Shown: piece by piece, positions 1 through 9,557 of the stretch
How positions within the stretch are numbered: the first letter of the stretch is position 1
Layout of the letters: each line of letters opens with the position of its first letter
Assembly: GCF_000814675.1 (NCBI RefSeq)
Contig: NZ_JWIG01000026.1
Coordinates: forward strand, 39,347-103,346
Length of the DNA: 64,000 bases
Reading direction: 5' to 3'
Source of the DNA: Pseudoalteromonas distincta
Lineage (GTDB): Bacteria > Pseudomonadota > Gammaproteobacteria > Enterobacterales > Alteromonadaceae
Position numbers and translations under genes: made by a program
Notes under the pieces: model-generated
Told to the model about the DNA's origin: nothing
Seen by the model: the letters and a program-made list of their open reading frames with translations, nothing else
Databases searched by the model: none

Positions 1-1
1 A

Positions 2-1372
2 CAACCTACCCAAGGCGAATTCTTTTACGATGATTCTGATGAGCTAGTTAACTACGCCAAAGACAACTCACTTACTATACATGGCCATGTTTTTGTTTGG
101 CACTCGCAAATTGCGCCTTGGATGCAAAGTTTTCAAGGTGATAAAGCCGCGTGGATAACCATGATGGAAAATCACATCACACAAGTTGCCACTCATTTTG
201 AAGAAGAAGGCGATAACGATACCGTCGTTAGCTGGGATGTAGTTAACGAAGCGTTTATGGAAAATGGCAAATACCGCGGTGAAAAAACCACAAACGACAG
301 TGCCGACGAATCTGTGTGGTTTGAAAACATAGGTGCAGAATTTTTACCGTTATCATATAAAGCAGCAAGAGCAGCAGATCCTGATGCTGATTTATATTAC
401 AACGATTACAACCTGATTTGGAATGCTGATAAATTAGATGCTGTTATCAATATGGTTAACGACTTTCAAACCAATGGTGTGCCTATTGATGGTATAGGGT
501 TTCAATCTCATATTTCACTTAACAGCCCTGATATTTCAACCATTCAGGCACACCTTCAAAAAGTGGTCGATATTCGCCCTAAAATCAAAGTAAAAATTAC
601 CGAGCTAGATGTTCGTATGAACAACGAAGGCGGCATTCCTCTAACTTACCTAACCAGTGAAAGAGCGGACGAACAAAAGCAGTACTACTACGATATTGTT
701 AAAACATACTTAGAAACGGTACCTGAAGATCAACGCGGTGGCATTACTATTTGGGGCGTAATTGACGAGGATAGTTGGTTACAAAACTGGCCAGAGCCAA
801 CAACAGAATGGCCACTGTTATTTTTTAATGACTATACACCAAAACCGGCTTTGCAAGGTGTTGCCGATGCGCTGCAAGAGCTAATTGAAGTAGCAGAGCC
901 AGAGCCTTCAGCTGAGTTGCTAACTAATGGTGACTTTGAAGCAGGGCTTGATTCATGGCAATCACGAGGCAGTGCTACTATTTCACTTGAAATAACCCAA
1001 GCTCACAGTGGTAATAATAGCGCTTTAGTACAAGGGCGAACTGAAACGTGGAATGGGTTACAAAAAGATGTAAAAGGCTTATTTACAGCAGGTAAAACCT
1101 ATAATGTATCTGCGTGGGTTAAGTTATCTGACGATAGCACCGCGGTATCGCCTGGAGTTAAGCTCACACTGCAAATTGAGCATGCGAGCACTGAATACCT
1201 CGAGCTAACCACTGTTACAAACGTAGTTGCAGGCGATTGGGTACAGCTTTCGGGCACTTATACCCATTCAATTACAACCGAGGAAAGCGCGGCTTTACTT
1301 TATGTGGAGTCAAACGAACTGACTGCTGATTTTTATGTAGACGACGTATCGGTCACTTTGGTAGAACAATAA
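2..1372 (+). CDS. endo-1,4-beta-xylanase, GH10 with C-terminal carbohydrate-binding module (5' partial)
   Basis: The reading frame is open from the window edge, so the start and signal peptide lie outside. A GH10 barrel is visible: HGHVFVWHSQ just inside the window, the acid/base glutamate in WDVVNEAF (codon at 248-250) and the nucleophile glutamate in ITELDVR (602-604). After roughly position 900 an Ala/Glu/Pro-rich linker leads into a beta-rich module starting LLTNGDFEAGLDSW. This resembles CBM22 or CBM4/9 xylan-binding modules, and the exact family is uncertain. The enzyme should hydrolyse beta-1,4-xylan outside the cell. Neighbours include a second GH10 at 4790 and the xylose catabolic operon, which fits this role. 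Confidence 0.93.
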   Translation, partial: QPTQGEFFYDDSDELVNYAKDNSLTIHGHVFVWHSQIAPWMQSFQGDKAAWITMMENHITQVATHFEEEGDNDTVVSWDVVNEAFMENGKYRGEKTTNDSADESVWFENIGAEFLPLSYKAARAADPDADLYYNDYNLIWNADKLDAVINMVNDFQTNGVPIDGIGFQSHISLNSPDISTIQAHLQKVVDIRPKIKVKITELDVRMNNEGGIPLTYLTSERADEQKQYYYDIVKTYLETVPEDQRGGITIWGVIDEDSWLQNWPEPTTEWPLLFFNDYTPKPALQGVADALQELIEVAEPEPSAELLTNGDFEAGLDSWQSRGSATISLEITQAHSGNNSALVQGRTETWNGLQKDVKGLFTAGKTYNVSAWVKLSDDSTAVSPGVKLTLQIEHASTEYLELTTVTNVVAGDWVQLSGTYTHSITTEESAALLYVESNELTADFYVDDVSVTLVEQ

Positions 1373-1403
1373 ACCAAACTAACAGTAATTAACCCCACAT
1401 TTG

Positions 1404-1434
1404 ATAGTCTGTATTTTTATACAGACTATTTTTT
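1404..1434 (+). terminator. intrinsic terminator after GH10 xylanase
   Basis: A perfect 10-bp stem (ATAGTCTGTA with TACAGACTAT) closes a 6-nt loop and is followed by a run of six T. It lies 32 nt after the xylanase stop codon. Confidence 0.85.
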
Positions 1435-1556
1435 GAGGGCTTTCATAAAAAGAAGTGCACTATGCTTTTATATTAGTAATGGGTATCGCTTTAAAGCGAC
1501 ATATACCGTCGGTATAAATAAATTAGCACGATAACGCCAGTGCGTGAAAAGCTATA

Positions 1557-2510
1557 TTAGTTTGACTCAAATGACGAAAGTTTCTTTTGAACGTTATTTC
1601 GTAATACATCGTCTATGTACTCATTAAATGCCTTATTACCGGTTACCAAGGGGTTTTGTTGATCAGATTTACGATTTTTTAATGTATTAATTTGATTAAT
1701 TAGATCATGTGAAAACGGGTGGTTTGAGATACTTCCATCAACATCGTTTTTGTTTGCAATTTTTTGAAAATAATTTAAAGAGTGCAAATAAGTTTGATTT
1801 GCTTCTTTAGTATCCGGTAAACCGGTACCTCCCCAAAGTGCAACTGTATGAGGTATGCCATTATCTGTAACAGATATTATCAAAGACAACCCACCAGGCG
1901 TATGCCCTGGTGTAGCAAGTACAGTTAAATTAGTTTTACCTAAACTTATTTTTTCACCATCGATAACTTGGGTGTAAGTGCTAGGTAATGGTATTTCGGT
2001 AGAAAAATTACCGAAAGGATCAGTTAATACAGGTGCATTTGGATTATGGATGTAGTCCCACTCATTTTTTCTCATTAAAATTTTAGCGCCATAATGTGAT
2101 TCAAAGTAGTGAGCGCCACCATAATGGTCGCTATGGCCGTGAGTAACTATCACGTATTTAATATCTTCAGGATTTAAGCCTAACTCTCTCAGTCCAGGAA
2201 CAATCACATGTTTGGCATCGTGCGGGGTCCACATGGTATCGATTAAAATAATGCCCTCAGTTGTAGTGATAACAAAAGTGCCTACGCTGATATATCCTAC
2301 AAAATAAAGGTTATCAAATAGCTGAGTGGGTTCAACAACAGTGGTATTGAACAAATCACTAGAGGTTAGCGAGGAAGGTAGTTTATTTAATCTAGTACTT
2401 ATTTTATCTTCACTCAATTTTGTAATATTACCGGTATTTGATGTTGTGCAGCCGCTCAGTAAGTAAGTTATTACTGTAATCGAGAAAATGCCTAAAAATG
2501 TTTTTTTCAT
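1557..2510 (-). CDS. MBL-fold metallo-hydrolase, lipoprotein
   Basis: This is a 317-residue protein. The N-terminal lipoprotein signal has lipobox LLSGC (Cys21). Metallo-beta-lactamase-fold ligands are HGHSDH (residues 124-129), His203 in TPGHTPGG and His265 in SNHPFSHD, an arrangement like subclass B3 beta-lactamases and their relatives. It probably hydrolyses an ester, lactone or amide in the periplasm. A true beta-lactamase activity cannot be read from the sequence. An AAGGTG ribosome-binding site precedes the ATG. It lies between the two xylanases but has no evident role in xylan use. Confidence 0.8.
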   Translation of the reverse strand: MKKTFLGIFSITVITYLLSGCTTSNTGNITKLSEDKISTRLNKLPSSLTSSDLFNTTVVEPTQLFDNLYFVGYISVGTFVITTTEGIILIDTMWTPHDAKHVIVPGLRELGLNPEDIKYVIVTHGHSDHYGGAHYFESHYGAKILMRKNEWDYIHNPNAPVLTDPFGNFSTEIPLPSTYTQVIDGEKISLGKTNLTVLATPGHTPGGLSLIISVTDNGIPHTVALWGGTGLPDTKEANQTYLHSLNYFQKIANKNDVDGSISNHPFSHDLINQINTLKNRKSDQQNPLVTGNKAFNEYIDDVLRNNVQKKLSSFESN

Positions 2511-2788
2511 ATTTTACACCTTAGTTAATTAGGCATATTAAAAGCCCAAGTAATAAACTTTAGTACGTCGTCTATTTAATTATTAAATACAGGGTATGAA
2601 CTCAAAATTAAAATTTAATGGATAAAACAACCTTAGCCTTTGTTTGTTTAGAGATCGAGCTTGTTATCTTTAGGCTAAATGAGAGATGTGAAAGCATTTG
2701 TCATTTTGTAAATGAGGGTTTGAATAACGATAGAAGCGAATATATCGTTATTCATTGTATTGAAAATAGCTCTAGGTTACTTACTATC

Positions 2789-3148
2789 CTAGGCGTTTAT
2801 ATCATTGACTCGGTTAATTATGATATTAATTAATAAAGCACATAAAATAACGGCAGGTATTGCATTGGCAACACTGTCGTAAACTACATGAAAAAATGTT
2901 GCACCAGCCATAATAACTAACAAACCACTTGCAGCTAAAATGCTTAGTTTTTTTATCCAAATAGCAATAGCACCTGCAAGTTCACTTGCACCAATAAAAT
3001 AGCCAAACCAAGCAGGTAAACCCATGAGTGCAAAAGATAAGTGCATTTGCTCAACTCCTGCTAGTTTTGCAGAGCCTGCAGCTATAAAGGCAAGTGTTGT
3101 TAATCCTAGTGATGTATACATAAAAATTCTTTTTACTTTTGTGCTCAT
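2789..3148 (-). CDS. DoxX-like family membrane protein
   Basis: The 119-residue protein has about four hydrophobic segments. The pattern GSAKLAG, then ALMGLPAWFGYFIGASELAGA, is typical of DoxX/DoxX-like proteins. The family is of poorly defined function and is often linked to redox or thiol stress. It is transcribed away from the LysR gene at 3286, with a 137-nt intergenic region, so it is a plausible LysR target. Confidence 0.75.
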   Translation of the reverse strand: MSTKVKRIFMYTSLGLTTLAFIAAGSAKLAGVEQMHLSFALMGLPAWFGYFIGASELAGAIAIWIKKLSILAASGLLVIMAGATFFHVVYDSVANAIPAVILCALLINIIINRVNDINA

Positions 3149-3285
3149 GTTATTCCCAACTTTAATAAGAGTGATTTAAGCAGATGCTTAGCTTTTGAGG
3201 TTAGAATAATCACAGTTCTTATTAATTAATATTGAATGTTTTTTTATAAGATATAAACTTTAGCTTTACATGTTTGGCGTAAATT

Positions 3286-4173
3286 ATGAAATTAGAACAG
3301 CTTAGTATGTTTGTTACTGTTGCTCAGGTTGGATCATTGAGTGAAGCAAGTGCTCTTTTACACAAAACTCAACCAGCTATAAGCCAAGGTATTAAGCAAC
3401 TAGAAAATACCCTTAACTTTGCCTTATTTAGTCGTAATGGTTATCGGTTAGAGCTTACCAGTGCAGGAAAAACTATGTTTCATAAGGCTATGAAATTGCT
3501 AGATGATGCAGCACAACTTAAACAAGTTGCACACCACATAGCACAGGGGAACGAGGTAAGTATAACGATTGCAATTGAAGCATCATTTAATTTAAAGGGT
3601 ATTTTACCATTACTAAAAAACATGCAAAATCAGTTCCCTGAAACTCAAATAATAATCAGGCAAGAGTACATAACAGGTGCAATTGAAGCCTTACTTGATG
3701 GCGGTGCCGATCTGTGTATAACACCAACAATGGAATTTTCTGCACAAGAAGAGAAAATTGAAAAGCATTTGTTAAATAGCGGCTCATTAATCAATGTAGC
3801 TTCCCCTTTGTTGTTAAAGCGAAATCCAAACCTTAGGCAGGCCACTGATTTGTTGAACGAATACCAAATAATTGTGCAGGACTCAGGCACTGGTTCAAAA
3901 AACATAGAGTGGGGTGTACAGCAAGGTCAGCGACGATGGTATGTAAATGACTTTCCAACTAAAAAAATGCTTATCGAAAGTGCAATGGGTTGGGGTAAAT
4001 TACCAGGTTATTTAGCTGATGAAGGTATTGCAAATAATACTCTTCAAATGCTGTCACTTAGTGATGTGCAAAATATAACGCCTCTAAAATATTACATTAT
4101 TAAGAAAAGGGGAGAAGTGTTGGGGCCTGTAGCAGAGGCCGTGTGGGAGCAATTTAAAAACTATCAGATATAG
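3286..4173 (+). CDS. LysR family transcriptional regulator
   Basis: This is a 295-residue protein of normal LysR length. The N-terminal winged helix-turn-helix reads MKLEQLSMFVTVAQVGSLSE and continues with the usual TQPAISQGIKQLE recognition helix. It is followed by a periplasmic-binding-protein-like effector domain (from about residue 90). It is divergent from the DoxX gene, the classical layout for a LysR regulator and its target. The effector is unknown. Confidence 0.9.
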   Translation: MKLEQLSMFVTVAQVGSLSEASALLHKTQPAISQGIKQLENTLNFALFSRNGYRLELTSAGKTMFHKAMKLLDDAAQLKQVAHHIAQGNEVSITIAIEASFNLKGILPLLKNMQNQFPETQIIIRQEYITGAIEALLDGGADLCITPTMEFSAQEEKIEKHLLNSGSLINVASPLLLKRNPNLRQATDLLNEYQIIVQDSGTGSKNIEWGVQQGQRRWYVNDFPTKKMLIESAMGWGKLPGYLADEGIANNTLQMLSLSDVQNITPLKYYIIKKRGEVLGPVAEAVWEQFKNYQI

Positions 4174-4231
4174 CAATTACATATATGTGAAAAACGTATT
4201 TAAATTACTTCCCTAAAAAAGCCACTAAAAC

Positions 4232-4654
4232 CTACTTAGTTTGATATCTTACTACCACAAACTTAAGCGGCACATCGCCATTATTATAAATGCCGTGTAC
4301 GTCGTTAGGGGCTGCAAATAAGATATCTCCAGTATGAGCAGGCTGGCTTTTGCCATTAAGCGTCCAGGTACCTGACCCCTCTAAAATCATTAAGTATTCT
4401 TCATCAGGATGCTGGTGGGCGGGGTGTATTTCGTTATTAGGTTTAATAACCGCAACGCCTGTAATAGCGCCCTTGGTGAGTGGTGTATCGCCGTAAAAGT
4501 AAGTATGAAAATCAGCGCCTTCGTAATGAGTAATGTGCGCGTCTTTTTGACTCACAATAGCTGATGTAAGTTGAGTGGGTTTATCAGCTGCGTTTACAGT
4601 TAATGCAAAGATGGCTACTGCTATTAATGATAAGGTGGTTGTTATATTTTTCAT
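4232..4654 (-). CDS. secreted cupin-domain protein
   Basis: The 140-residue protein has a Sec signal peptide (cleavage likely after VNA, around residue 22). A single cupin_2 barrel carries the metal-binding motif HxH...E in HPAHQHPDEEYLMILEG and a second-motif His in NDVHGIYNNG. Small exported cupins like this are of unknown function. It may bind a metal and act as an isomerase, a dioxygenase or a binding protein. It is convergent with the LysR gene. Confidence 0.75.
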   Translation of the reverse strand: MKNITTTLSLIAVAIFALTVNAADKPTQLTSAIVSQKDAHITHYEGADFHTYFYGDTPLTKGAITGVAVIKPNNEIHPAHQHPDEEYLMILEGSGTWTLNGKSQPAHTGDILFAAPNDVHGIYNNGDVPLKFVVVRYQTK

Positions 4655-4789
4655 GTGTGTCCTTGCTAATTTTCGTGCTAGTTAAAAGTGTTATTTTTGT
4701 TCAGTCTATTTTAATAAAACGTTGTTGTCAAAAAGACTATATGGTGTTAAGTTTACGTTGCACACTAAAAAACACACAACAGGTACATC

Positions 4790-5929
4790 ATGCATAAAAA
4801 TAAATTTACGATTGCTATTTTATTAGGAATGTCGAGCCTTGCACTTGGCTGTAATGGCTCAGCAGAGCAAAGCAAACCAACATTAAAAGCGCCGGAGCAA
4901 TTAACGCTTAAAGCGCAATTTAAAGAGCACTTTAAAATTGGCACAGCGATTAGCCGCGACCAAATATTAGGGGCTTTGCCTGAAGATTTAAATGTGGCTA
5001 AAGCGCAATTTAATACCTTTACGCCAGAGAACTCAATGAAGTGGGAGCGTATACACCCAGAGCTAGAAACCTATGATTTTGAAGCCGCTGATGCGTTAGT
5101 TCAGTACGCACAAGAGAACAACCAAGAATTAGTTGGGCATACATTAGTGTGGCATTCGCAAACTCCTGACTGGGTTTTTGAAGACGAACAAGGCGAGCCG
5201 CTAACCCGCGATGCATTACTTAAGCGCATGCAAAACCATATTAATGCTGTTGCAGGGCGTTATCAAAACCGCATTTTTGCATGGGACGTGGTAAACGAAG
5301 CACTTAACGAAGACGGCACACTGCGTGAATCTAAATGGAGCACCATTATTGGTGACGACTTTATAGAATATGCGTTTAAATACGCTAAGCAGGCAGCGCC
5401 TAATGCCAAGCTATACTACAACGATTACAACTTATATAAGCCAGAAAAAAGAGCCGGTGCAATTGCGCTTATTAAAAATTTACAAAGCAAAGGCATTGAA
5501 ATAGATGGTATTGGTATGCAAGCGCATTATTCGCTTGATAACCCAGAGCTTTCGTTAATGGAAGACTCTATTGTGGCATACGCTGCAACGGGTATTGATG
5601 TGATGATAACCGAGCTTGATATTTCGGTATTACCGTTCCCTGAAGGTGAAGAACAAGGGGCTGATATTTCGTTAGATATTGCGCTGCAAGAGCGATTTAA
5701 CCCATACCCGAATGGTTTACCGAGTGAAGTAAACACCCAGTTAGGCGAGCGCTACAAAGCCGTGTTTGACATACTTAAAAAACATGACGATAAAGTAAGC
5801 CGTGTTACTTTTTGGGGTATAAGCGATGCACGTACTTGGCGCAACGATTGGCCAATGCAAGGGCGCACCGATTACCCATTATTAATTGACCGTGAGTTAA
5901 AACTTAAAAGCTTTGTAAGCGATTTATAA
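4790..5929 (+). CDS. endo-1,4-beta-xylanase, GH10, lipoprotein
   Basis: This is a 379-residue protein. The lipobox LALGC (Cys21) suggests anchoring to the outer membrane. A complete GH10 catalytic domain spans about residues 40-375, with acid/base Glu170 in WDVVNEAL and nucleophile Glu275 in MITELDIS. There is no carbohydrate-binding module, unlike the first xylanase. A cell-bound GH10 typically cuts short xylo-oligosaccharides near the membrane, which complements a secreted modular enzyme. AGGT six bases before the ATG supports this start. A strong terminator follows. Confidence 0.94.
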   Translation: MHKNKFTIAILLGMSSLALGCNGSAEQSKPTLKAPEQLTLKAQFKEHFKIGTAISRDQILGALPEDLNVAKAQFNTFTPENSMKWERIHPELETYDFEAADALVQYAQENNQELVGHTLVWHSQTPDWVFEDEQGEPLTRDALLKRMQNHINAVAGRYQNRIFAWDVVNEALNEDGTLRESKWSTIIGDDFIEYAFKYAKQAAPNAKLYYNDYNLYKPEKRAGAIALIKNLQSKGIEIDGIGMQAHYSLDNPELSLMEDSIVAYAATGIDVMITELDISVLPFPEGEEQGADISLDIALQERFNPYPNGLPSEVNTQLGERYKAVFDILKKHDDKVSRVTFWGISDARTWRNDWPMQGRTDYPLLIDRELKLKSFVSDL

Positions 5930-5954
5930 TCGCACTAAACATTTAACCTCCCGC

Positions 5955-5983
5955 AAAGGATCGCTTAATAGCGATCCTTTTTT
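5955..5983 (+). terminator. intrinsic terminator after lipoprotein xylanase
   Basis: The stem AAAGGATCGC/GCGATCCTTT has a 6-nt loop and runs into a T tract, 26 nt after the xylanase stop. Confidence 0.9.
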
Positions 5984-6028
5984 GGTTTATAAAATAGCTA
6001 TTTTTTATTGGTTTTAGTTAAGCAGTAA

Positions 6029-6976
6029 CTAAGTATGCGTTTGCAAAGGTACTTGTGGTGTTAAATAGCTAAATGGGAAGTGTGGGTTATTAGGGCTGTC
6101 GGGGAAAAATTGCGGCTCTAGGCAAATACCGTCAAATTGGTTAAACGGACTTTTTAAGTGCTGCCCTGTATAAACCTGAATAGCAGGGTAGTTAGAAAGC
6201 ACACTCAGCATTACTTTTTCATCGGCGCTAGTAAGCTCTGCGTGTTGCTTATTGGCTTGCAGGTTAAGTACTTGCTCGGTGACAAAGTTATGATCGAGTC
6301 TATCGGTTTTATTAAGCACACGCGCATTTGTGTAGTCAAAAATGGTATTTGCTACTGGGGCTATTAAACCTGTGGGAATGGCGTTTGTATCTACGGGGGT
6401 ATAATGCGCGGCGGCCAGTTTTAATGTATGCCCTTGTGCGCTGTTAGTAATGCCATTTAAATTAAAGTACGGATGCGCTGTTGGCCCTGCAATGGTTTTT
6501 TTATTACTGGTAATCGTAAATTTAATATCAAGATTACTTTGGTTTTTACTGTTAGTGGTAAAGGTATACAGCACGTTAAATATAGTTTTACCGGGGTAGC
6601 CGTTGTATCCATCGGGTAGAGTAATACTTAAACTTAGCGCATTTTTTTGATGATAATCGAGCTGCCAAAATAAGTCGCTTAATGCTTTTTGGCCGCCGTG
6701 AAGTTGGTTTACTCCTTCGTTTTTATTAAGTGCATAGGCTTTATCATCGATGTTTATTTGGGCGTTACTTAGCCTGTTTGCATAAGGACCGGCTACAGCG
6801 CCTAAGTAAAACGTGTCGTTTAAATAGTCATTAATATTAGAATAGCCAAGTATAATATTTCGTTTTTTATTATCAACATGGGTAACCCAGCTGGTAAGCC
6901 GGGCACCATAGTTAATAATAGAAATAGTGTCGTTTGCTTCATTACTTAGTGTGTATTGAACAATTGAAGTTGTCAT
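6029..6976 (-). CDS. galM: aldose 1-epimerase
   Basis: The 315-residue galactose mutarotase family protein has His93 in QLHGG, catalytic His168 in AHPYFNL and the general-base Glu287 in CLEPQFFPDSPN. It interconverts alpha and beta anomers of aldoses such as xylose or glucose. It is the last gene of the xylB-xylA-tal-tkt group, 13 nt after the small secreted gene, so it probably supplies the xylose anomer used by XylA. No signal peptide is seen. Confidence 0.92.
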   Translation of the reverse strand: MTTSIVQYTLSNEANDTISIINYGARLTSWVTHVDNKKRNIILGYSNINDYLNDTFYLGAVAGPYANRLSNAQINIDDKAYALNKNEGVNQLHGGQKALSDLFWQLDYHQKNALSLSITLPDGYNGYPGKTIFNVLYTFTTNSKNQSNLDIKFTITSNKKTIAGPTAHPYFNLNGITNSAQGHTLKLAAAHYTPVDTNAIPTGLIAPVANTIFDYTNARVLNKTDRLDHNFVTEQVLNLQANKQHAELTSADEKVMLSVLSNYPAIQVYTGQHLKSPFNQFDGICLEPQFFPDSPNNPHFPFSYLTPQVPLQTHT

Positions 6977-6989
6977 GTTGGTTACTCTT

Positions 6990-7373
6990 TTAATTGTTCG
7001 TTCTTGCTTTTTTAATTTCTTCTTTTACGATTGGGTACAGATCGTATGTTGGATAAAACTCAGTGCTGTAGGCTTTCCAACCATAACGTTCAATCGATAA
7101 ATTTACTTTTGGTAATAACGCTGCCGGAAAGCGCAAGGTAACAACTTGCCCTATGCCCATCATTACTTTCCAAGATTCTACTGTTGCGCCCTCTGGTGGG
7201 AAGTGTTTGTAAAAGTTAGCGTTGTTTAGTATTTCTTTTATTTCAGAGAGGTTTTTTGATTGGTCGTGCTTTAAAAAAATCGTTAGCATTAGTTCATCAT
7301 TTTGCTCGTCACTTGCCCATGCGTTAAAACTAGTACTTGCACTAAAAAGCATAATTAATAGTAAATATTTCAT
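6990..7373 (-). CDS. secreted protein of unknown function in the xylose operon
   Basis: The 127-residue protein has a Sec signal peptide (MKYLLLIMLFSAS..., cleavage likely after AWA near residue 20). The mature part has no cysteines and no motif I recognise. It ends in a charged helix (KEEIKKARTNN). It lies 107 nt after tkt and 13 nt before galM, apparently in the same transcript. Why an exported protein would sit between cytoplasmic pentose genes is unclear. Confidence 0.7.
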   Translation of the reverse strand: MKYLLLIMLFSASTSFNAWASDEQNDELMLTIFLKHDQSKNLSEIKEILNNANFYKHFPPEGATVESWKVMMGIGQVVTLRFPAALLPKVNLSIERYGWKAYSTEFYPTYDLYPIVKEEIKKARTNN

Positions 7374-7480
7374 AGTTCACCTTTGTTAGTTAATTATAAA
7401 AATGCGCCGAGCTTTGAAAGGCTTAGCGCATTAATTGGATAAAGTTTGAATTATTTAGCGCATTACGCGTACTAAATATA

Positions 7481-9499
7481 TTAAGCGTTGGCTTTAATTA
7501 ACGCCTGCGCGGTGCTCACTACATTTTTGGTGGTAAAGCCAAAATGATCTAATAACACGTTACCTGGCGCCGACTCACCAAAAGTGCTCATACCAATTAC
7601 TTTGCCTTGTAAGCCAACATATTTAAGCCAGTAATCTTGGTGTGATGTTTCAATTGCAATACGGTTTGCTACCGAGTTTGGCAATACACTTTGCTTGTAA
7701 TCGTCTGATTGTAGATCAAACAATGTGGTGCTTGGCATTGATACCACACGCACTGCAACGCCTTGTGCTGTAAGCTCTTTTGCGGCTTGCATTGCTAAAT
7801 CAACTTCAGAACCCGTTGCAATTAAAATAAGCTCAGGCACTTTATTGCTATCGCTAAGAATATAGCCGCCTTTTTCTATGTCGCTAATTTGCTGAGCGCT
7901 GCGTGGCTGGTGGTTGAGCCCTTGGCGACTAAAAATAAGCGCCGTAGGTTGCTGCTGATTTTGTATCGCGTTTTTCCACGATACTGCAGTTTCTACTGCG
8001 TCACATGGGCGCCATGTGACTAGGTTTGGCGTCATACGTAGGTTGGCTAGTTGCTCAATAGGTTGGTGAGTCGGACCGTCTTCACCTTGACCAATAGAGT
8101 CGTGGGTATACACAAATATATTTTGAATACCCATAAGTGCCGACATTCTTACTGCGTTACGGGCGTATTCCATAAACATTAAAAATGTAGCACCGTAATT
8201 AATAAAACCACTGTGCAGTGATATGCCATTCATAATGCCGCTCATACCAAACTCGCGCACGCCATAAAACAGGTAATTACCGCTGGCGTCATCTGCGCTT
8301 ATGCCTTTAGAGCCAGACCACAGCGTTAAGTTAGAACCGGCTAAATCGGCAGAGCCACCCAGTAACTCTGGTAAATGCGGGGCAAAGGCTTCAATGGTGT
8401 TTTGCGAGGCTTTTCGGCTGGCAATATTAGCGGCGTCTTTGTTGCACTGTGCAATATAGTTGTTTGCAATAGCTTCGAAGTTGTCAGGAAGGGTGCGTTT
8501 AATTACGCGTCGCTCAAATTCTTTAGCAAGCTCTGGGTGGCTTTTGGTGTAGTCGCTAAATAGTTGTTGCCATTGTTTTTGTTTTTTATCACCGCTTTGT
8601 TTAGCGTCCCAATGGGCGTAAATATCATCACTGATACTAAATGCTTCATTTGGGAGGTTTAAAAATTTGCGCGCCGCAGTTATTTCGTCATTACCTAATG
8701 GCGAGCCATGGCAGTCGTGCGAGCCTGATTTATTTGGCGAGCCAAAACCAATCACGGTTTTACAACAAAGTAGAGTAGGTTTATCGCTCACTTGTTTTGC
8801 TTGTTCAATGGCGCTTGCAATTTGCTCTGGGTCGTGGCCGTCTATATCTTTTATTACATGCCAGCCGTAAGCGTCAAAGCGTTTAGCGGTGTCGTCGGTA
8901 AACCAGCCCTCAACGTGTCCGTCGATAGATATGCCGTTATCGTCCCAAAAAGCAATAAGTTTACCCAGGCCTAATGTGCCTGCAAGCGAACATGCTTCGT
9001 GCGATATGCCTTCCATTAAACAGCCATCGCCCATAAAACAGTAAGTGTAATGATCAACAATATCAAAACTCTCTTTGTTAAATTGTGCTGCTAGGGCTTT
9101 TTCGGCAATAGCCATACCTACGGCATTTGATAAACCTGCGCCAAGCGGACCTGTGGTTGTTTCAACACCTGGGGTGTAACCGTATTCAGGGTGACCTGGG
9201 GTTTTTGAATGCATTTGTCTAAATTGTTTAAGCTCGCTAAGTGGTAGTTCGTACCCACTTAAATGCAATAAAGAATAAATAAGCATAGAGCCGTGACCGT
9301 TACTGAGTACAAAGCGGTCTCGGTTTGGCCAATTTGGATCGGTTGGATTGTGGTTTAAAAAATCGTTCCACAGTACTTCGGCTATATCGGCCATACCCAT
9401 AGGTGCGCCCGGATGCCCTGAGTTTGCTTGCTGTACCGCATCCATACTGAGTGCACGAATGGCATTAGCAAAAGGCGCACGAGAAGAAAGTTGAGTCAT
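7481..9499 (-). CDS. tkt: transketolase
   Basis: This is a 672-residue full-length transketolase. The thiamine diphosphate motif starts at Gly157-Asp158-Gly159 (MGDGCLMEG), and the pyrimidine domain ([17 protein letters not shown]) and C-terminal domain are intact. It transfers two-carbon units between xylulose-5-phosphate and other sugar phosphates. Its place in the xylose operon suggests a dedicated, xylose-induced copy alongside a housekeeping one. A terminator-like hairpin separates it from tal, so its level may differ from the upstream genes. Confidence 0.96.
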   Translation of the reverse strand: MTQLSSRAPFANAIRALSMDAVQQANSGHPGAPMGMADIAEVLWNDFLNHNPTDPNWPNRDRFVLSNGHGSMLIYSLLHLSGYELPLSELKQFRQMHSKTPGHPEYGYTPGVETTTGPLGAGLSNAVGMAIAEKALAAQFNKESFDIVDHYTYCFMGDGCLMEGISHEACSLAGTLGLGKLIAFWDDNGISIDGHVEGWFTDDTAKRFDAYGWHVIKDIDGHDPEQIASAIEQAKQVSDKPTLLCCKTVIGFGSPNKSGSHDCHGSPLGNDEITAARKFLNLPNEAFSISDDIYAHWDAKQSGDKKQKQWQQLFSDYTKSHPELAKEFERRVIKRTLPDNFEAIANNYIAQCNKDAANIASRKASQNTIEAFAPHLPELLGGSADLAGSNLTLWSGSKGISADDASGNYLFYGVREFGMSGIMNGISLHSGFINYGATFLMFMEYARNAVRMSALMGIQNIFVYTHDSIGQGEDGPTHQPIEQLANLRMTPNLVTWRPCDAVETAVSWKNAIQNQQQPTALIFSRQGLNHQPRSAQQISDIEKGGYILSDSNKVPELILIATGSEVDLAMQAAKELTAQGVAVRVVSMPSTTLFDLQSDDYKQSVLPNSVANRIAIETSHQDYWLKYVGLQGKVIGMSTFGESAPGNVLLDHFGFTTKNVVSTAQALIKANA

Positions 9500-9519
9500 G
9501 TATTACCTCAAATAAAATT

Positions 9520-9549
9520 AAAAAAGCCCGCACGTTATGTGGCAGGCTT
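9520..9549 (-). terminator. terminator or attenuator between tal and tkt
   Basis: On the minus strand AAGCCTGCCAC and GTGCGGGCTT form a GC-rich stem (one bulge, one G-T pair) around a 5-nt loop, followed by TTTTTT. It lies inside the operon, 8 nt after the tal stop and before the tkt start, so it probably gives partial termination. Confidence 0.7.
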
Positions 9550-9557
9550 GAGGGAAA

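Noticed and set aside
2618..2833. 71-codon plus-strand ORF before DoxX
   Set aside because: It has no ribosome-binding site and no recognisable protein features, and it overlaps the 3' end of the better-supported DoxX gene.
4603..4797. 64-codon ORF upstream of the lipoprotein xylanase
   Set aside because: It starts inside the cupin gene on the opposite strand, has no ribosome-binding site and overlaps the xylanase start.
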